Source: Domibacillus indicus (GTDB lineage Bacteria > Bacillota > Bacilli > Bacillales > Domibacillaceae). From it: 64,000 bases of DNA. This document shows, one piece after another, positions 51,613-60,105 of the stretch; position 1 is the stretch's first letter, and each line of letters starts with the position of its first letter. The stretch covers positions 1 through 64,000 of the forward strand of contig NZ_JAMBOO010000018.1 in the NCBI RefSeq assembly GCF_023715895.1, read 5' to 3'. The notes under the pieces are model-generated. The model was not told where the DNA came from. It searched no databases and saw only the letters and a list, made by a program, of their open reading frames with translations. The position numbers and the translations under genes are program-made.

Positions 51613-51952
51613 CAGTCAGCACCGTTATTACAATTTAGGACTGTTTTCTGAATGTGAAAAAATGTATCGATGTATAAACAGGACTGAACGAAATAGTTGC
51701 GGATAAATGATGTTAGACACTGGCTTATAACACCAAACATATGGAAGCCTGGGACAGATAATCCCAAATCGAAATGGCCCGCTTATCGTCATGAATTATT
51801 TTTAACCGTTAAAATGCCCTGCTGGTGAATAATTGAACTCTTTCTTGAGTAAAAATAGTTTGTCGTGAAAGGGCCCTCCAAAAAAGTGAAACCTTTAGCG
51901 AGAGAATAGCGTATGCATTTATATACTTCGTTATAAAAGGAGCTGGTATATT
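51613..51952. other. 340-nt stretch without a gene
   Basis: Stops in all frames and no convincing ORF. It has a small inverted repeat (tgggacagataatccca, 51750-51766). Text such as gcctgggacagataatccca resembles the ends of some Bacillus insertion sequences, so it may be a decayed mobile element, though no transposase fragment is readable. The last 60 nt should hold the promoter of the yvbH-like gene, whose Shine-Dalgarno site is AAAAGGAGC. Confidence 0.35.
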
Positions 51953-52567
51953 GTGTTTGGAAAAGTAGCAGCAGACGTATTAGGATTGAGTGATGTCGGA
52001 GCGGTTATTAAGCCTGCAGATTATGACAAGGTCGATGCAGACGATTACATTATGCATGAAGACGATGAGAAAATTTATTTTCTGATCAAATCAAAAGCAG
52101 ATGAATATTGCTTTACCAATCTTGGGCTTGTTCACGTAGATGGAGCGAACGCAGTCAGTAAAAAGCGGCTGCTTCGCCGGTATAACTATGTGGCAAACCG
52201 TGTTTCAAATGTGTACCTTGAAACAGCAGGTACTGTCGATCTGGATGTGGAAATCAAGTTTACGCTTGGAACCCAGACGTATTCGATTGATGTGCATAAA
52301 AAGCACCTGGAAGAGCTAAAGGATTTATACAAAGCGCTATTGAAAATTGCTGAAATGCAGCAAGAAAACGAAATGAATTTTGGCTATGCGCAGCAAAGCT
52401 TAGAAATGTCCGCCAATTCTATTAAAAACATTACAAAAACACAAATTGATTTGGCTGCCGAGTTTGAAAAAGTGAATGTATACGCTTTTGACTGGCTGAA
52501 AAAATCGAGTGATACGTACCGGGTAAAAGACTTCGGTGCCGTATTTGAAAAATATATCAACAATTAA
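51953..52567 (+). CDS. PH-domain protein, YvbH-like
   Basis: 204 aa, GTG start with AAAAGGAG at good distance. A bacterial PH-like domain occupies about residues 20-130 (DDYIMHEDDEKIYFLIKSKA, KRLLRRYNYVANRVSNVYLE), followed by a helical tail (EMSANSIKNITKTQIDLAAEF) that matches the oligomerisation region of B. subtilis YvbH. Function unknown. Confidence 0.78.
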   Translation: MFGKVAADVLGLSDVGAVIKPADYDKVDADDYIMHEDDEKIYFLIKSKADEYCFTNLGLVHVDGANAVSKKRLLRRYNYVANRVSNVYLETAGTVDLDVEIKFTLGTQTYSIDVHKKHLEELKDLYKALLKIAEMQQENEMNFGYAQQSLEMSANSIKNITKTQIDLAAEFEKVNVYAFDWLKKSSDTYRVKDFGAVFEKYINN

Positions 52568-52603
52568 AAAATACCCCGCCGGTTACAGGCGGGGTATTTT
52601 TTA
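52567..52603 (+). terminator. Intrinsic terminator after the yvbH-like gene
   Basis: aaaataccccgcc (52568-52580) pairs with ggcggggtatttt (52588-52600). Confidence 0.9.
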
Positions 52604-52606
52604 ATA

Positions 52607-52732
52607 CAGGCTGTTGACAAACGCCCGCTTTCGGCGTCACTTGCCGTCTGCGAATGCTCATGACCCCCAAAAGGTCACTCCGCTTCCCAGCCGGCGGCGT
52701 TCCTAGGAGAGCAGACGTTTTCAATCAGCCTG
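52607..52732. repeat. Structured repeat with inverted ends
   Basis: 126 nt. The ends caggctg and cagcctg are inverted. Inside are cgtctgc and gcagacg (inverted), cgcccgctttcggcg and tgacccccaaaaggtca hairpins. The whole could fold into one long branched stem. Such sequences occur in many copies in Bacillaceae (memory, not checked). It follows a terminator and does not interrupt a gene. Confidence 0.6.
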
Positions 52733-52757
52733 CTTTCTTACTTTGTCTATACTCTCT

Positions 52758-53183
52758 TTAATACTCTACAGTCACATTTTGCAGGTCAGCTTCTTCACAC
52801 GGAAGAATTGTATAGCCGAGCTCTTTCACTTTCTCTTTCATGCTGGCAGAGCAATCCGGCCCGAGCACAAGAAACGTCCGGTCGCGCTGTACGTTTTTGC
52901 GAAAAGACGACAGCATGCCAAACAGGGCAGATGCTTTTTCTTCTGACAGGGACTGAGTAAAAGAGGAAGTGGACTCTATTACGGGAACAATCCATAATTC
53001 ACATGCGTTTTCCGTTTGAAGAAGCTGTTCAAATACATCTGCTTTTTCAAGCGGTGTGCGCATCGTATCGTCCCGAAGCTCATACACTTCTTTATTGTCT
53101 AATGAAGCCTCCGCGAACGGGCGGCTGTTTTTTTTATCAAAAATTTTAATATCCAGCTTGGATGGTTCAAGATGCTTTTCCAT
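52758..53183 (-). CDS. Hypothetical protein, 141 aa
   Basis: No family recognised. Starts MEKHLEPSKLDIKIFDKKN with GAGGAGAGAC upstream. A central ACELWIVPVIESTSSF and a final TFLVLGPDCSASMKEKVKEL look like a Rossmann-like or VWA/HAD-like strand-helix pattern. Soluble. Alone between the repeat and a HAD gene. Confidence 0.6.
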   Translation of the reverse strand: MEKHLEPSKLDIKIFDKKNSRPFAEASLDNKEVYELRDDTMRTPLEKADVFEQLLQTENACELWIVPVIESTSSFTQSLSEEKASALFGMLSSFRKNVQRDRTFLVLGPDCSASMKEKVKELGYTILPCEEADLQNVTVEY

Positions 53184-53253
53184 TTAAGTCTCTCCTCTTA
53201 ACAGGTAACTGTTTCTTTTCAACATTATTTACCCGTTTTTCGTTAGGATAAAC

Positions 53254-54039
53254 CTATTCGATCAGTGAAAGAATATCTTTTAACCGGCTGAGTGTGTGTA
53301 CAGGATTTGCTCCTTCAACGATTTTTCCTTCTCCGCCATGGTTAATCCAGGCTGATTCGATGCCGGTGCGAGTCGCACCTAAAATGTCCGTGCCTTGATT
53401 ATCGCCTACCATTAGCACATCACCCGGCTCCAGGTCCATTAAGCGGAGGGCGTGGTCAAAAATTGCTTTTTCCGGTTTTCCAAACCCAAAATGTCCGGAG
53501 ATAAGCACGTGCTCAAAATACGGGACAAGTTCCGGCGTCATCGTCAGCTTTTCCAATTGAAGCGAAGGAGCTCCATTAGTTAAAAGCAGGAGGCGGATGC
53601 CTTTATCGCGCAATGTGTTTAAAACATCAAAGGTTTCTTCGTATACAAAAGCAGATTTGCGGCGGACGTTACGGAAACGCTCGCGTGCCCATTCTGCTTC
53701 GGACGCAGGGATCCCGGCTTGTTTCAAGCCATTTTCCCAGGCTTTTAATTGATAATCGGCAATTTGATCTCCCATAGACCGGAAGCCGTTATGGTGCACG
53801 TCACCGAAATTACCCCAAAGACCTTCGAACGGATTGATTCCAATGGAAAGAGTGACCGGGTAAAAGTCATATGTTTGATATTGCGCATGAGCAGCCGTAC
53901 GGACGTGTTTTTCTATCTCGGCTGCATCCTTTTCATATTTCTCCGCCAGCTCGCCGCAAGTTACATCAAATGCGGTTTGGATGCTTTTTCTATCATCCAG
54001 CAGTGTATCATCAAGATCAAAAAAAACAGCTTTTTTCAA
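53254..54039 (-). CDS. HAD-superfamily hydrolase (YsaA-like)
   Basis: 261 aa. Motif I FFDLDDTLLDD (Asp nucleophile and acid), motif II LLLTNGAP, motif III Lys in FGFGKPEKAIF and motif IV MVGDNQGTD are all intact. A C1 cap lies between motifs I and II. Length and pattern resemble B. subtilis YsaA and pyrimidine 5'-nucleotidase YjjG. Substrate not determined. Confidence 0.85.
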   Translation of the reverse strand: MKKAVFFDLDDTLLDDRKSIQTAFDVTCGELAEKYEKDAAEIEKHVRTAAHAQYQTYDFYPVTLSIGINPFEGLWGNFGDVHHNGFRSMGDQIADYQLKAWENGLKQAGIPASEAEWARERFRNVRRKSAFVYEETFDVLNTLRDKGIRLLLLTNGAPSLQLEKLTMTPELVPYFEHVLISGHFGFGKPEKAIFDHALRLMDLEPGDVLMVGDNQGTDILGATRTGIESAWINHGGEGKIVEGANPVHTLSRLKDILSLIE

Positions 54040-54075
54040 CGTAACGTTCTCCTTCTTTTTAGCATAGTTCTTTAC

Positions 54076-54489
54076 CTATTTCGACAAAAAATTCAAAAAT
54101 CCTGCTTTTCGGCGCGGCAAAAGAAAAAAAGAAGGCGGTGAATAATCAGGAATATGGTGGGCAGGCAGGCGTGCGAGCTGGGAAGAAAGGTTATCGTATA
54201 AATGAATTAAATGCTCCTGACGTTGTTCGATGGCAGACAAGCGGTCTTCAATCAAAGACAGATAGGCGGTTTGTCCAATCATATTGGCTGCCTGGCCGGG
54301 AGGAAGGTCTTCGGAGGCGGCGGTTTCGATCATCTGGCGCAGCGTAGCCATTTCTTTTTCATCAAACATCCGGACATTCCGTTTTCCAGACTCGAACCGG
54401 AAGCCAGCTCCCTCAAGAGCGATTACATATTTGCTTAAGGTTGTTGGACTGATGTTTAAAGCAGCGGCCGCTTCTTTTGTAGTATGCAC
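54076..54489 (-). CDS. MerR-like helix-turn-helix protein with DUF3967-type tail
   Basis: 137 aa from GTG 54489, because AAAGGAGGG lies 7 nt upstream; the ATG at 54522 would translate it. The N-terminal helix-turn-helix TTKEAAAALNISPTTLSKYV and FESGKRNVRMFDEKEMATL resemble MerR/RacA-like readers. A coiled-coil (IEDRLSAIEQRQEHLIHLYD) follows. Could bind DNA as a nucleoid or plasmid-like protein. Divergent from the lipid kinase gene. Confidence 0.68.
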   Translation of the reverse strand: MHTTKEAAAALNISPTTLSKYVIALEGAGFRFESGKRNVRMFDEKEMATLRQMIETAASEDLPPGQAANMIGQTAYLSLIEDRLSAIEQRQEHLIHLYDNLSSQLARLPAHHIPDYSPPSFFLLPRRKAGFLNFLSK

Positions 54490-54626
54490 AGAAAATCCCT
54501 CCTTTGTTCTTTTTAAACTCATTCTTCACCGGACGCTGATTTCCTTTCACTAGTTTTGGCGAAAAAGGGCAGCCAGCTATGTTCTTTTCGTCAAAATCCG
54601 GGTATACAAGCGGTAGGTGACTTATT

Positions 54627-54878
54627 ATGAAATTAATCAGCTGGACGTATACAAAGCGGTATAACGTGAAAGCCGTATTTGATCGGTTTCCGCAATCGAA
54701 TGTGATTTTTCGGCTTATAAACAAATATTATTTTATTTATATTGTGAACTGGTCGGAGCAGGATCCGCCGGTTCGTAAGCAGGATTTGGAGAGGATGGAA
54801 CTGCTGTTGAACGATAAACTTGGAACCGGGCAGTTTTACCGGAATCGCCGATCGAGTAAACAAGGAGGCAAAGGAAGC
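54627..54878 (+). other. In-frame 84-codon extension ahead of the lipid kinase
   Basis: An ATG at 54627 with AGGTGA upstream opens a frame that runs without stop into the lipid kinase start at 54879. The 84 residues (KRYNVKAVFDRFPQSN, NKYYFIYIVNWSEQDPP) look like a real small protein. At 54861-54863 codon CAA precedes the GGAGG of the kinase; TAA there would separate the two genes. It is either a fusion by stop loss or an independent reading frame that lacks its stop. Confidence 0.45.
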
Positions 54879-55757
54879 ATGAAAAGAGCCATGATTATTG
54901 CGAATCCTTCTTCTGGAAAAGAACAGGCGGAGGAATACATTGACTCTATTTATAAACAGCTCCAGGTGTCAGGATATGAGGTGGAAACCCGTTTAACCAG
55001 AGGGGAAGGAGACGCCATGCTTTTTGCAAAAGAAGCCTGTGAACGGCATTTGGATGCAGTGATTGCAATGGGCGGAGATGGAACGATGAACGAAACTGTA
55101 AACGGTCTGGCTGAACAGCCGCACCGCCCTGTTATGGGGGTTGTTCCGCTCGGTACCGTAAATGATTTTGCGCGTGCGCTGCATATTCCGCTCGAGCCGG
55201 AGGAGGCTATTCGGGTATTAGGAGGCAGAACAAAGCCTGCTGATATTGGCAAAGTAAATGGCCGTTATTTTTTAAATATTTTAGCCATTGGCGGGATTGC
55301 AGAAGCAACCGGTGAAGTAACGTCGGCTCAAAAAACGACGCTGGGCGCGCTCGCTTATTTCGTAGAAGGCTTTAAAACCCTGCGGGATAAAACACCATTT
55401 CCCCTGACAATTGAAACGAAGGACCGGACATTTGAAGAAGAAGCCCTTATTTTTCTGGCCGCTCTTACAAATTCAGTGGGCGGATTTGAAAAGCTTGCAC
55501 CTGAGGCAAAATCGGCAGATGGCTTTTTTCATTGCTTTATCGTTAAAGATGTAGCACTGCCAAAATTGATACGTATCGGTGCGAATTTATTAAAAGGAGA
55601 CCTGGGAGAAGACCCGGATGTTTTATATTTCCGGTCCCAAAAATTGAATGTCCGCTCTACAACGGAATTAAAAGCAAATGTAGACGGCGATATGGGGGAT
55701 GCTGTTCCGCTGAGCCTCGAAGTACTGCAGGGCCATATTAAGGTGTTCATTCCATAA
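54879..55757 (+). CDS. Diacylglycerol kinase family lipid kinase
   Basis: 292 aa from ATG 54879, with AAGGAGG at good distance. The DAGK catalytic pattern is clear: RAMIIANPSSGK at the start, GGDGTMNETVNGLAEQ (about 67-82) and PLGTVNDFARAL (about 97-108). Length agrees with the YegS/BmrU/DgkB group. Such enzymes recycle diacylglycerol from lipoteichoic acid synthesis into phosphatidate. Translation from the upstream ATG at 54627 would add 84 residues. Confidence 0.88.
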   Translation: MKRAMIIANPSSGKEQAEEYIDSIYKQLQVSGYEVETRLTRGEGDAMLFAKEACERHLDAVIAMGGDGTMNETVNGLAEQPHRPVMGVVPLGTVNDFARALHIPLEPEEAIRVLGGRTKPADIGKVNGRYFLNILAIGGIAEATGEVTSAQKTTLGALAYFVEGFKTLRDKTPFPLTIETKDRTFEEEALIFLAALTNSVGGFEKLAPEAKSADGFFHCFIVKDVALPKLIRIGANLLKGDLGEDPDVLYFRSQKLNVRSTTELKANVDGDMGDAVPLSLEVLQGHIKVFIP

Positions 55758-55881
55758 GCGATGTCTTTTAACAAAAGACGCCTGTTTCCGTTTATCGCTA
55801 AAAATGACTTTTTCTTCGTTATAGTTAAAAAAGTGAAACGATTCTGCCATCAGTCCGTACATAAAAGTGAGGTGAGTAAAG

Positions 55882-56391
55882 ATGGGGTTTTGGAAGAAGC
55901 TTTTTGGAAGCACTGCAGAAACCGTACCGGAAACAAAAGAGCGGACTCTGTTGAATTTACGAGTTGGCGATTTTGTCACGTATGACTTAGCCGATTATGA
56001 AGTAACGGGAAAAATCCATTACAATGACAGCGGTTATACGTGGGATGCTTATCAGCTTGCTGCATCTGGTAAAACCCTTTGGCTGAGCGTAGAGCTCGAT
56101 GATGAGCTGGAAGTTGGCATGTATGAAAAGGTACGGGTCCCCGGATTGGAGCCGGGAGCGAAAAAAGTAACGCATGATGGGCGCACATACTACCTTGAAG
56201 AAAGCGGACGTGCTTATGTAAAAGCAGAAGGCCGAAGTGAAAACGTCCATGGCAGAAACGTTGATTACTACGATTATACAGATGATTCGGAAGAACACTT
56301 TTTGTCTGTGGAAGTATGGGGTGGCGATGTGGAAGTCAGCTATGGATACGGAATTGAAGAATATGAAATCACTATTTTAGCGGGAAGCTAA
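55882..56391 (+). CDS. DUF4178 domain protein
   Basis: 169 aa. After a short start (MGFWKKLFGSTAETV) the single DUF4178 domain runs from about residue 26 (LRVGDFVTYDLADYEVTGKI) to the end (WGGDVEVSYGYGIEEYEI). Soluble. It begins a run of five closely spaced genes including pspA and a membrane aminopropyltransferase; DUF4178 proteins are found beside PspA and polyamine genes in other bacteria. Function unknown. Confidence 0.82.
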   Translation: MGFWKKLFGSTAETVPETKERTLLNLRVGDFVTYDLADYEVTGKIHYNDSGYTWDAYQLAASGKTLWLSVELDDELEVGMYEKVRVPGLEPGAKKVTHDGRTYYLEESGRAYVKAEGRSENVHGRNVDYYDYTDDSEEHFLSVEVWGGDVEVSYGYGIEEYEITILAGS

Positions 56392-56411
56392 CCAACATTG
56401 GAGGAGAGAAT

Positions 56412-57083
56412 ATGTTTCAATTTTTTAAACGTGTACAAACATACGTAGGTTCCGAGCTGAATGCGGCACTTGATAAAGCGGAAGACCCGGTGAAAATGCT
56501 TGATCAGTTTATGAGGGAAATGTCAGCAGATATTCGTGACGCGGAAACAGCTGTTGCCAAGCAGCTTGCCAACGAAAAAATGCTGAAAAAGAAATATGAC
56601 GACGCAAACAGCATGGTGGAAAAGCGCCAGCAGCAGGCCATTGACGCACTTGAAGCAGGAAATGAGGATCTGGCACGCCGTGCGCTTGAGGATAAAAACA
56701 ATCATGCGAAGCAAGCGGAGTCTATGAAAGAAGCACATAAGCAGGCGGCAGAGGATGTGGCTGTTCTTCGTGAAAAGCTGGCAGAAATGAAGCGTGAATA
56801 TGAAGAAATGCAGATGAGAAAAGATTCATTAAAAGCGCGCGCTGAATCGGCCAAAACGCGCACAAAGATGAACCGCGCCATGTCTTCTATCGGCGGGGAT
56901 GAATCAAGACGCGGCTTTGAGCGGATGGAAGAAAAAGTGATGCAGTATGAAGCAGAAGCTGAAACGTCAGAGGATTTGCGTGCGGGTTCGCGAAGCCTTG
57001 ATGATGAACTTGCTGCTTTAAAGAAAAACAGCGCAGTAGATGACGAACTCGCCGCTCTTAAGCAAAAACTCGGAAAAGAATAA
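56412..57083 (+). CDS. pspA: PspA/IM30 family protein
   Basis: 223 aa, almost wholly coiled coil, beginning MFQFFKRVQTYVGSELNAAL with the amphipathic N-terminal helix used for membrane binding. AEDPVKMLDQFMREM is the conserved PspA sequence. An ESCRT-III-related membrane-remodelling protein that protects leaky membranes. Lies 20 nt after the DUF4178 gene with GGAGGAGAG. Confidence 0.92.
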   Translation: MFQFFKRVQTYVGSELNAALDKAEDPVKMLDQFMREMSADIRDAETAVAKQLANEKMLKKKYDDANSMVEKRQQQAIDALEAGNEDLARRALEDKNNHAKQAESMKEAHKQAAEDVAVLREKLAEMKREYEEMQMRKDSLKARAESAKTRTKMNRAMSSIGGDESRRGFERMEEKVMQYEAEAETSEDLRAGSRSLDDELAALKKNSAVDDELAALKQKLGKE

Positions 57084-57140
57084 GGAACCGCGGTCCGCCT
57101 GTTGCGGCGGGCCGTTTCTGTTCATTTGGAGTGTTTTCAT

Positions 57141-57701
57141 ATGAAAATAAAAAAATGGATGATTGTCACCACTGCATCGGTTTTTCTTTTTGCTGCCTGT
57201 GGCCTGCAGGAAGCAGATGACTATGTTGATGAAAATTATACATTTGTTGATGCTGTGCAAAACAATACAAACACAAACGACCAGGCGATGCTTTACCGCA
57301 CGAATCAAAGCTTGCAGGAAACGGCCGCTGAGCTGATTGATGTAGAGCAGCCAGAAAAAATCGGCCAGGAAGTGGACGGCCGCCAGGTGCTTGTCTATGA
57401 CAATGAATTTATTATTTTAACGGAAGATCTGGAAAATCCAGGCTCCACGCTTGTGGAAGTAGCAGAAGATGAATTTGTCCGTACGCATTACAATCCCGGC
57501 TTTTTCTCAGGCATGCTGCTCGGTTCATTGCTGAATGGGCGTTTTGGTTCAAATTGGGAGCGGACACAAACGAACCGGTGCCGGTATAACGATGGCGGCT
57601 GCTATTCAGGCGGCGGTTATTACGGAGGCGGGACGTTTTCTAATGGCTCTTATGGCCGTGGCTCGACATTCCGCGGCGGCGGACCGGGAGAAGGAAAATA
57701 A
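57141..57701 (+). CDS. DUF4247 family lipoprotein
   Basis: 186 aa from ATG 57141 (TTTGGAGTG upstream). Lipobox LFAACGL in the signal peptide (Cys20). The middle (VLVYDNEFIILTEDLENPGS) fits DUF4247. The C-terminus is Gly/Ser/Tyr-rich (GGCYSGGGYYGGGTF, then FRGGGPGEGK). Outer-face membrane protein of the PspA cluster; role unknown. Confidence 0.8.
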   Translation: MKIKKWMIVTTASVFLFAACGLQEADDYVDENYTFVDAVQNNTNTNDQAMLYRTNQSLQETAAELIDVEQPEKIGQEVDGRQVLVYDNEFIILTEDLENPGSTLVEVAEDEFVRTHYNPGFFSGMLLGSLLNGRFGSNWERTQTNRCRYNDGGCYSGGGYYGGGTFSNGSYGRGSTFRGGGPGEGK

Positions 57702-57726
57702 TGAAACGAAATGAGGGAATGAAGCT

Positions 57727-58122
57727 GTGAATCCATTTTTACTGACATTTTTGTATTTTATCGTAGCCATTGCAGTGGTTGTGGTTGGGCTAATTGTTTT
57801 TGAACAAATTACAAGAAAGTATAAAGACTGGGATGAAATAAGAGGAAACAATACAGCCGTTGCCCTGTCAATCGGCGGGAAAATTATCGGCATCTGTATT
57901 ATTATTACTTTTTCTATTTTTCACAACGATACAATTACAGAAACGATTATATGGGGTTTATTCGGTATGGTGCTGCAGCTTGCAGCGTATATCTTATTTG
58001 AGCTGATGACAAGAAGCTTTTCTGTAGAAGAACAGCTGAAATCAGGCAATCTTGCGGTAGGAATTGTTTCCTTTTCTGTTTCAGTCGGACTGGCGTTTGT
58101 TATTGGCGCTTCGATTTCATAA
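57727..58122 (+). CDS. DUF350 family membrane protein
   Basis: 131 aa with four membrane helices, GTG start. IRGNNTAVALSIGGKIIGI and LKSGNLAVGIVSFSVSVGL are the two repeats of the YjfL/DUF350 family. Located 10 nt before the aminopropyltransferase gene and 26 nt after the lipoprotein gene. YjfL-like proteins accompany PspA (YjfJ) also in E. coli. Confidence 0.85.
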   Translation: MNPFLLTFLYFIVAIAVVVVGLIVFEQITRKYKDWDEIRGNNTAVALSIGGKIIGICIIITFSIFHNDTITETIIWGLFGMVLQLAAYILFELMTRSFSVEEQLKSGNLAVGIVSFSVSVGLAFVIGASIS

Positions 58123-58134
58123 GGCGGTGTTTTG

Positions 58135-59676
58135 ATGACTGAACAGCATTCCATCCGGCAAAGCCGGTCGATTTATTATGCATCGGGCATTGTCTCGATA
58201 TGCGGCATTATCTTTGAAGTACTGTTCGGCGCACTCGGTTCGTACATTTTAGGAGATGGAGTGAAGCAGTATACACTCACCATCTCCCTTTTTTTAACCG
58301 GAATGGGCATCGGCGCATACATAAGCGAGAAAGTAACCCGCCGTTTAATTGCTTCGTTTATTTGGATTGAATACGGCATTGGTATCGTTGGCGGATTTTC
58401 AGCTCTTCTTCTATTTGGCGTAACGGCTTATTTGCCGGAGGGAACAGACGCTTTATTTTTATACAGTGTAACGCTGCTTGTTGGAACGTTAACGGGCGTG
58501 GAGCTGCCCATTTTAATCCGGAAAGCAAATGAAATCGGTGTGTCACTTCAAAAAAGTGCAGCTAAAGTGCTGTTTTCCGATTACGCCGGAGGTTTAATTG
58601 GCGGTCTATTGTTTTTATTTTTGCTTCGGCCATACTTTGGACTTGTGAAAACGTCTTTTCTTGTCGCTTTAATCAACATCGCTGTCGCACTGTGGATTGT
58701 TTTTCAATTTCGTTCTGAATTAAAGCGATTTAAGCTTCATGCGGCGTGCGGCATTGCGTTTTTAGGAATTTTAACAGCCGGGGCTCTTTTTGGTGAGGAA
58801 GCGGCATTTCACTTTGAGCAGAAATTATACAAAGATCCAGTCGTGTTTTCGGAACAAACAGCTTACCAAAAAATTGTTTTAACGAGGGAACAGGGAGATA
58901 CCCGTTTATACTTGGATGGACAGCTTCAATTCAGTTCGTCCGATGAGCACCGGTATCATGAAATTCTCGTCCATCCAACAATGGCAGCAGCTGCCCGCCA
59001 CGACCGTGTTTTAGTGCTTGGCGGAGGTGATGGACTGGCAGTAAGAGAGCTGCTGAAATATCAAGATCTTGGCCGTGTTACACTTGTGGACCTTGATCCT
59101 GCCATGACAGAAACCGCACGTACGAATCACTTGTTAACCGATTTAAATAAGCGATCACTTGATGATCCGCGTGTAGATATCGTCAATCAGGATGCTTTTC
59201 AGTTTTTAGAAAAAGCAGACGGGTTTTATGATGTCATCATTATCGATTTGCCGGATCCAAACAATGAATCACTGAACAAATTATATACCCAGGAGTTTTA
59301 CTCTCTCGCCCGCAATCACTTGCAGGCAGATGGTGCGATGATTGTCCAGGCAACAAGTCCCGTATTTGCACCACAAGTTTACTGGACCATTGACCGGACC
59401 ATCCGGGCAGCCGGATTGAAAACGGAAAACCTGCACGCGGACATTCCAAGCTTTGGCGGGTGGGGATATGTGCTGGCATCAAGAGAGGGCATGGATGTAG
59501 AAGGGCTGTCCTTAATAAAAGATACGCGCTATTTAACAGCTGACCTGCTGCCGGCTTTAACGAAATTCGGGAAGGACGAAGATGCAGAAATGGAAGACGG
59601 GGCCCAAATTGAGCCGAACACCCTTATTCGTCCAAATTTAATTGAAGTTTATGAAAAATCATGGCGCTATTATTAA
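58135..59676 (+). CDS. Membrane-anchored polyamine aminopropyltransferase (spermidine synthase-like)
   Basis: 513 aa from ATG 58135. The N-terminal 200 residues hold about seven membrane helices (ISLFLTGMGIGAYISEKVTR and others). The C-terminal part is a spermidine synthase fold: LYLDGQLQFSSSDEHRYHE (about 260-280), LGGGDGLAVRELLKY (nucleotide-binding), VDLDPAMTETAR and IIDLPDPNNE. The catalytic Asp lies in that last motif. It transfers aminopropyl groups from decarboxylated SAM. Last gene of the cluster; terminator follows. Confidence 0.88.
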   Translation: MTEQHSIRQSRSIYYASGIVSICGIIFEVLFGALGSYILGDGVKQYTLTISLFLTGMGIGAYISEKVTRRLIASFIWIEYGIGIVGGFSALLLFGVTAYLPEGTDALFLYSVTLLVGTLTGVELPILIRKANEIGVSLQKSAAKVLFSDYAGGLIGGLLFLFLLRPYFGLVKTSFLVALINIAVALWIVFQFRSELKRFKLHAACGIAFLGILTAGALFGEEAAFHFEQKLYKDPVVFSEQTAYQKIVLTREQGDTRLYLDGQLQFSSSDEHRYHEILVHPTMAAAARHDRVLVLGGGDGLAVRELLKYQDLGRVTLVDLDPAMTETARTNHLLTDLNKRSLDDPRVDIVNQDAFQFLEKADGFYDVIIIDLPDPNNESLNKLYTQEFYSLARNHLQADGAMIVQATSPVFAPQVYWTIDRTIRAAGLKTENLHADIPSFGGWGYVLASREGMDVEGLSLIKDTRYLTADLLPALTKFGKDEDAEMEDGAQIEPNTLIRPNLIEVYEKSWRYY

Positions 59677-59683
59677 TAAAGAA

Positions 59684-59713
59684 AAAGCCGGTTCCTATTT
59701 AGGAGCCGGCTTT
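59684..59713 (+). terminator. Intrinsic terminator after the aminopropyltransferase gene (left copy)
   Basis: aagccggttcct pairs with aggagccggctt around a short attt loop (59685-59712). A copy with one base difference lies at 60106-60132, beyond the inserted element. Confidence 0.85.
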
Positions 59714-60105
59714 CAGTGTGTAGACAAATGATATGGATGATCATGCACATGAATGGGATGGATCGGCGGCGTCCAGGCAGCTCCGCTTTCCGGGGGGGGG
59801 GGGCTCCCATAGGAGTCGGCGCTGCCCTCCCGCTGCCAAGTGGCTTGCGACAAGATGGTATAGAGCTCATAAGGTCGTATTTTTCTGTTTCAGAAAGAGA
59901 ACATTTCTATTCATTCCTTGCTTATTGCTCTTCAACACCACTTAGTGAAGCCTGCCGGACGAAGACTCCTGCGGGAAGTACAGTGAGTCGGGAGACCCCG
60001 CAGGCGCAGCCGAGGAGGCTCCCGCACTGCCCGTGGAACGCGAAGTCCGGCCGGCTTCACTTATCGGCTCTTTTTTTAAAAGCGAAAGACTTTGTCTACA
60101 CACTG
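59714..60105. mobile_element. 392-bp element with 15-bp terminal inverted repeats
   Basis: cagtgtgtagacaaa (59714-59728) and its exact complement (60091-60105) frame the element. It lies between two copies of a 27-nt terminator. It contains a run of 12 G's (59792-59803) and a nested palindrome module (59944-60061), whose ends agtgaagcctgccggac and gtccggccggcttcact are inverted with one mismatch. No protein is encoded. Looks like a non-autonomous (MITE-like) element whose transposase is elsewhere; the parent family is not identified. Confidence 0.6.
59944..60061. repeat. Nested Bacillaceae-type palindromic repeat
   Basis: Inverted ends (17 bp, one mismatch) enclose actcctgcgggaa, gaccccgcaggcgcag and gaggaggctcccg segments. 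I recognise this text from many Bacillaceae genomes where it recurs between genes; that is memory, not a search. Confidence 0.6.
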
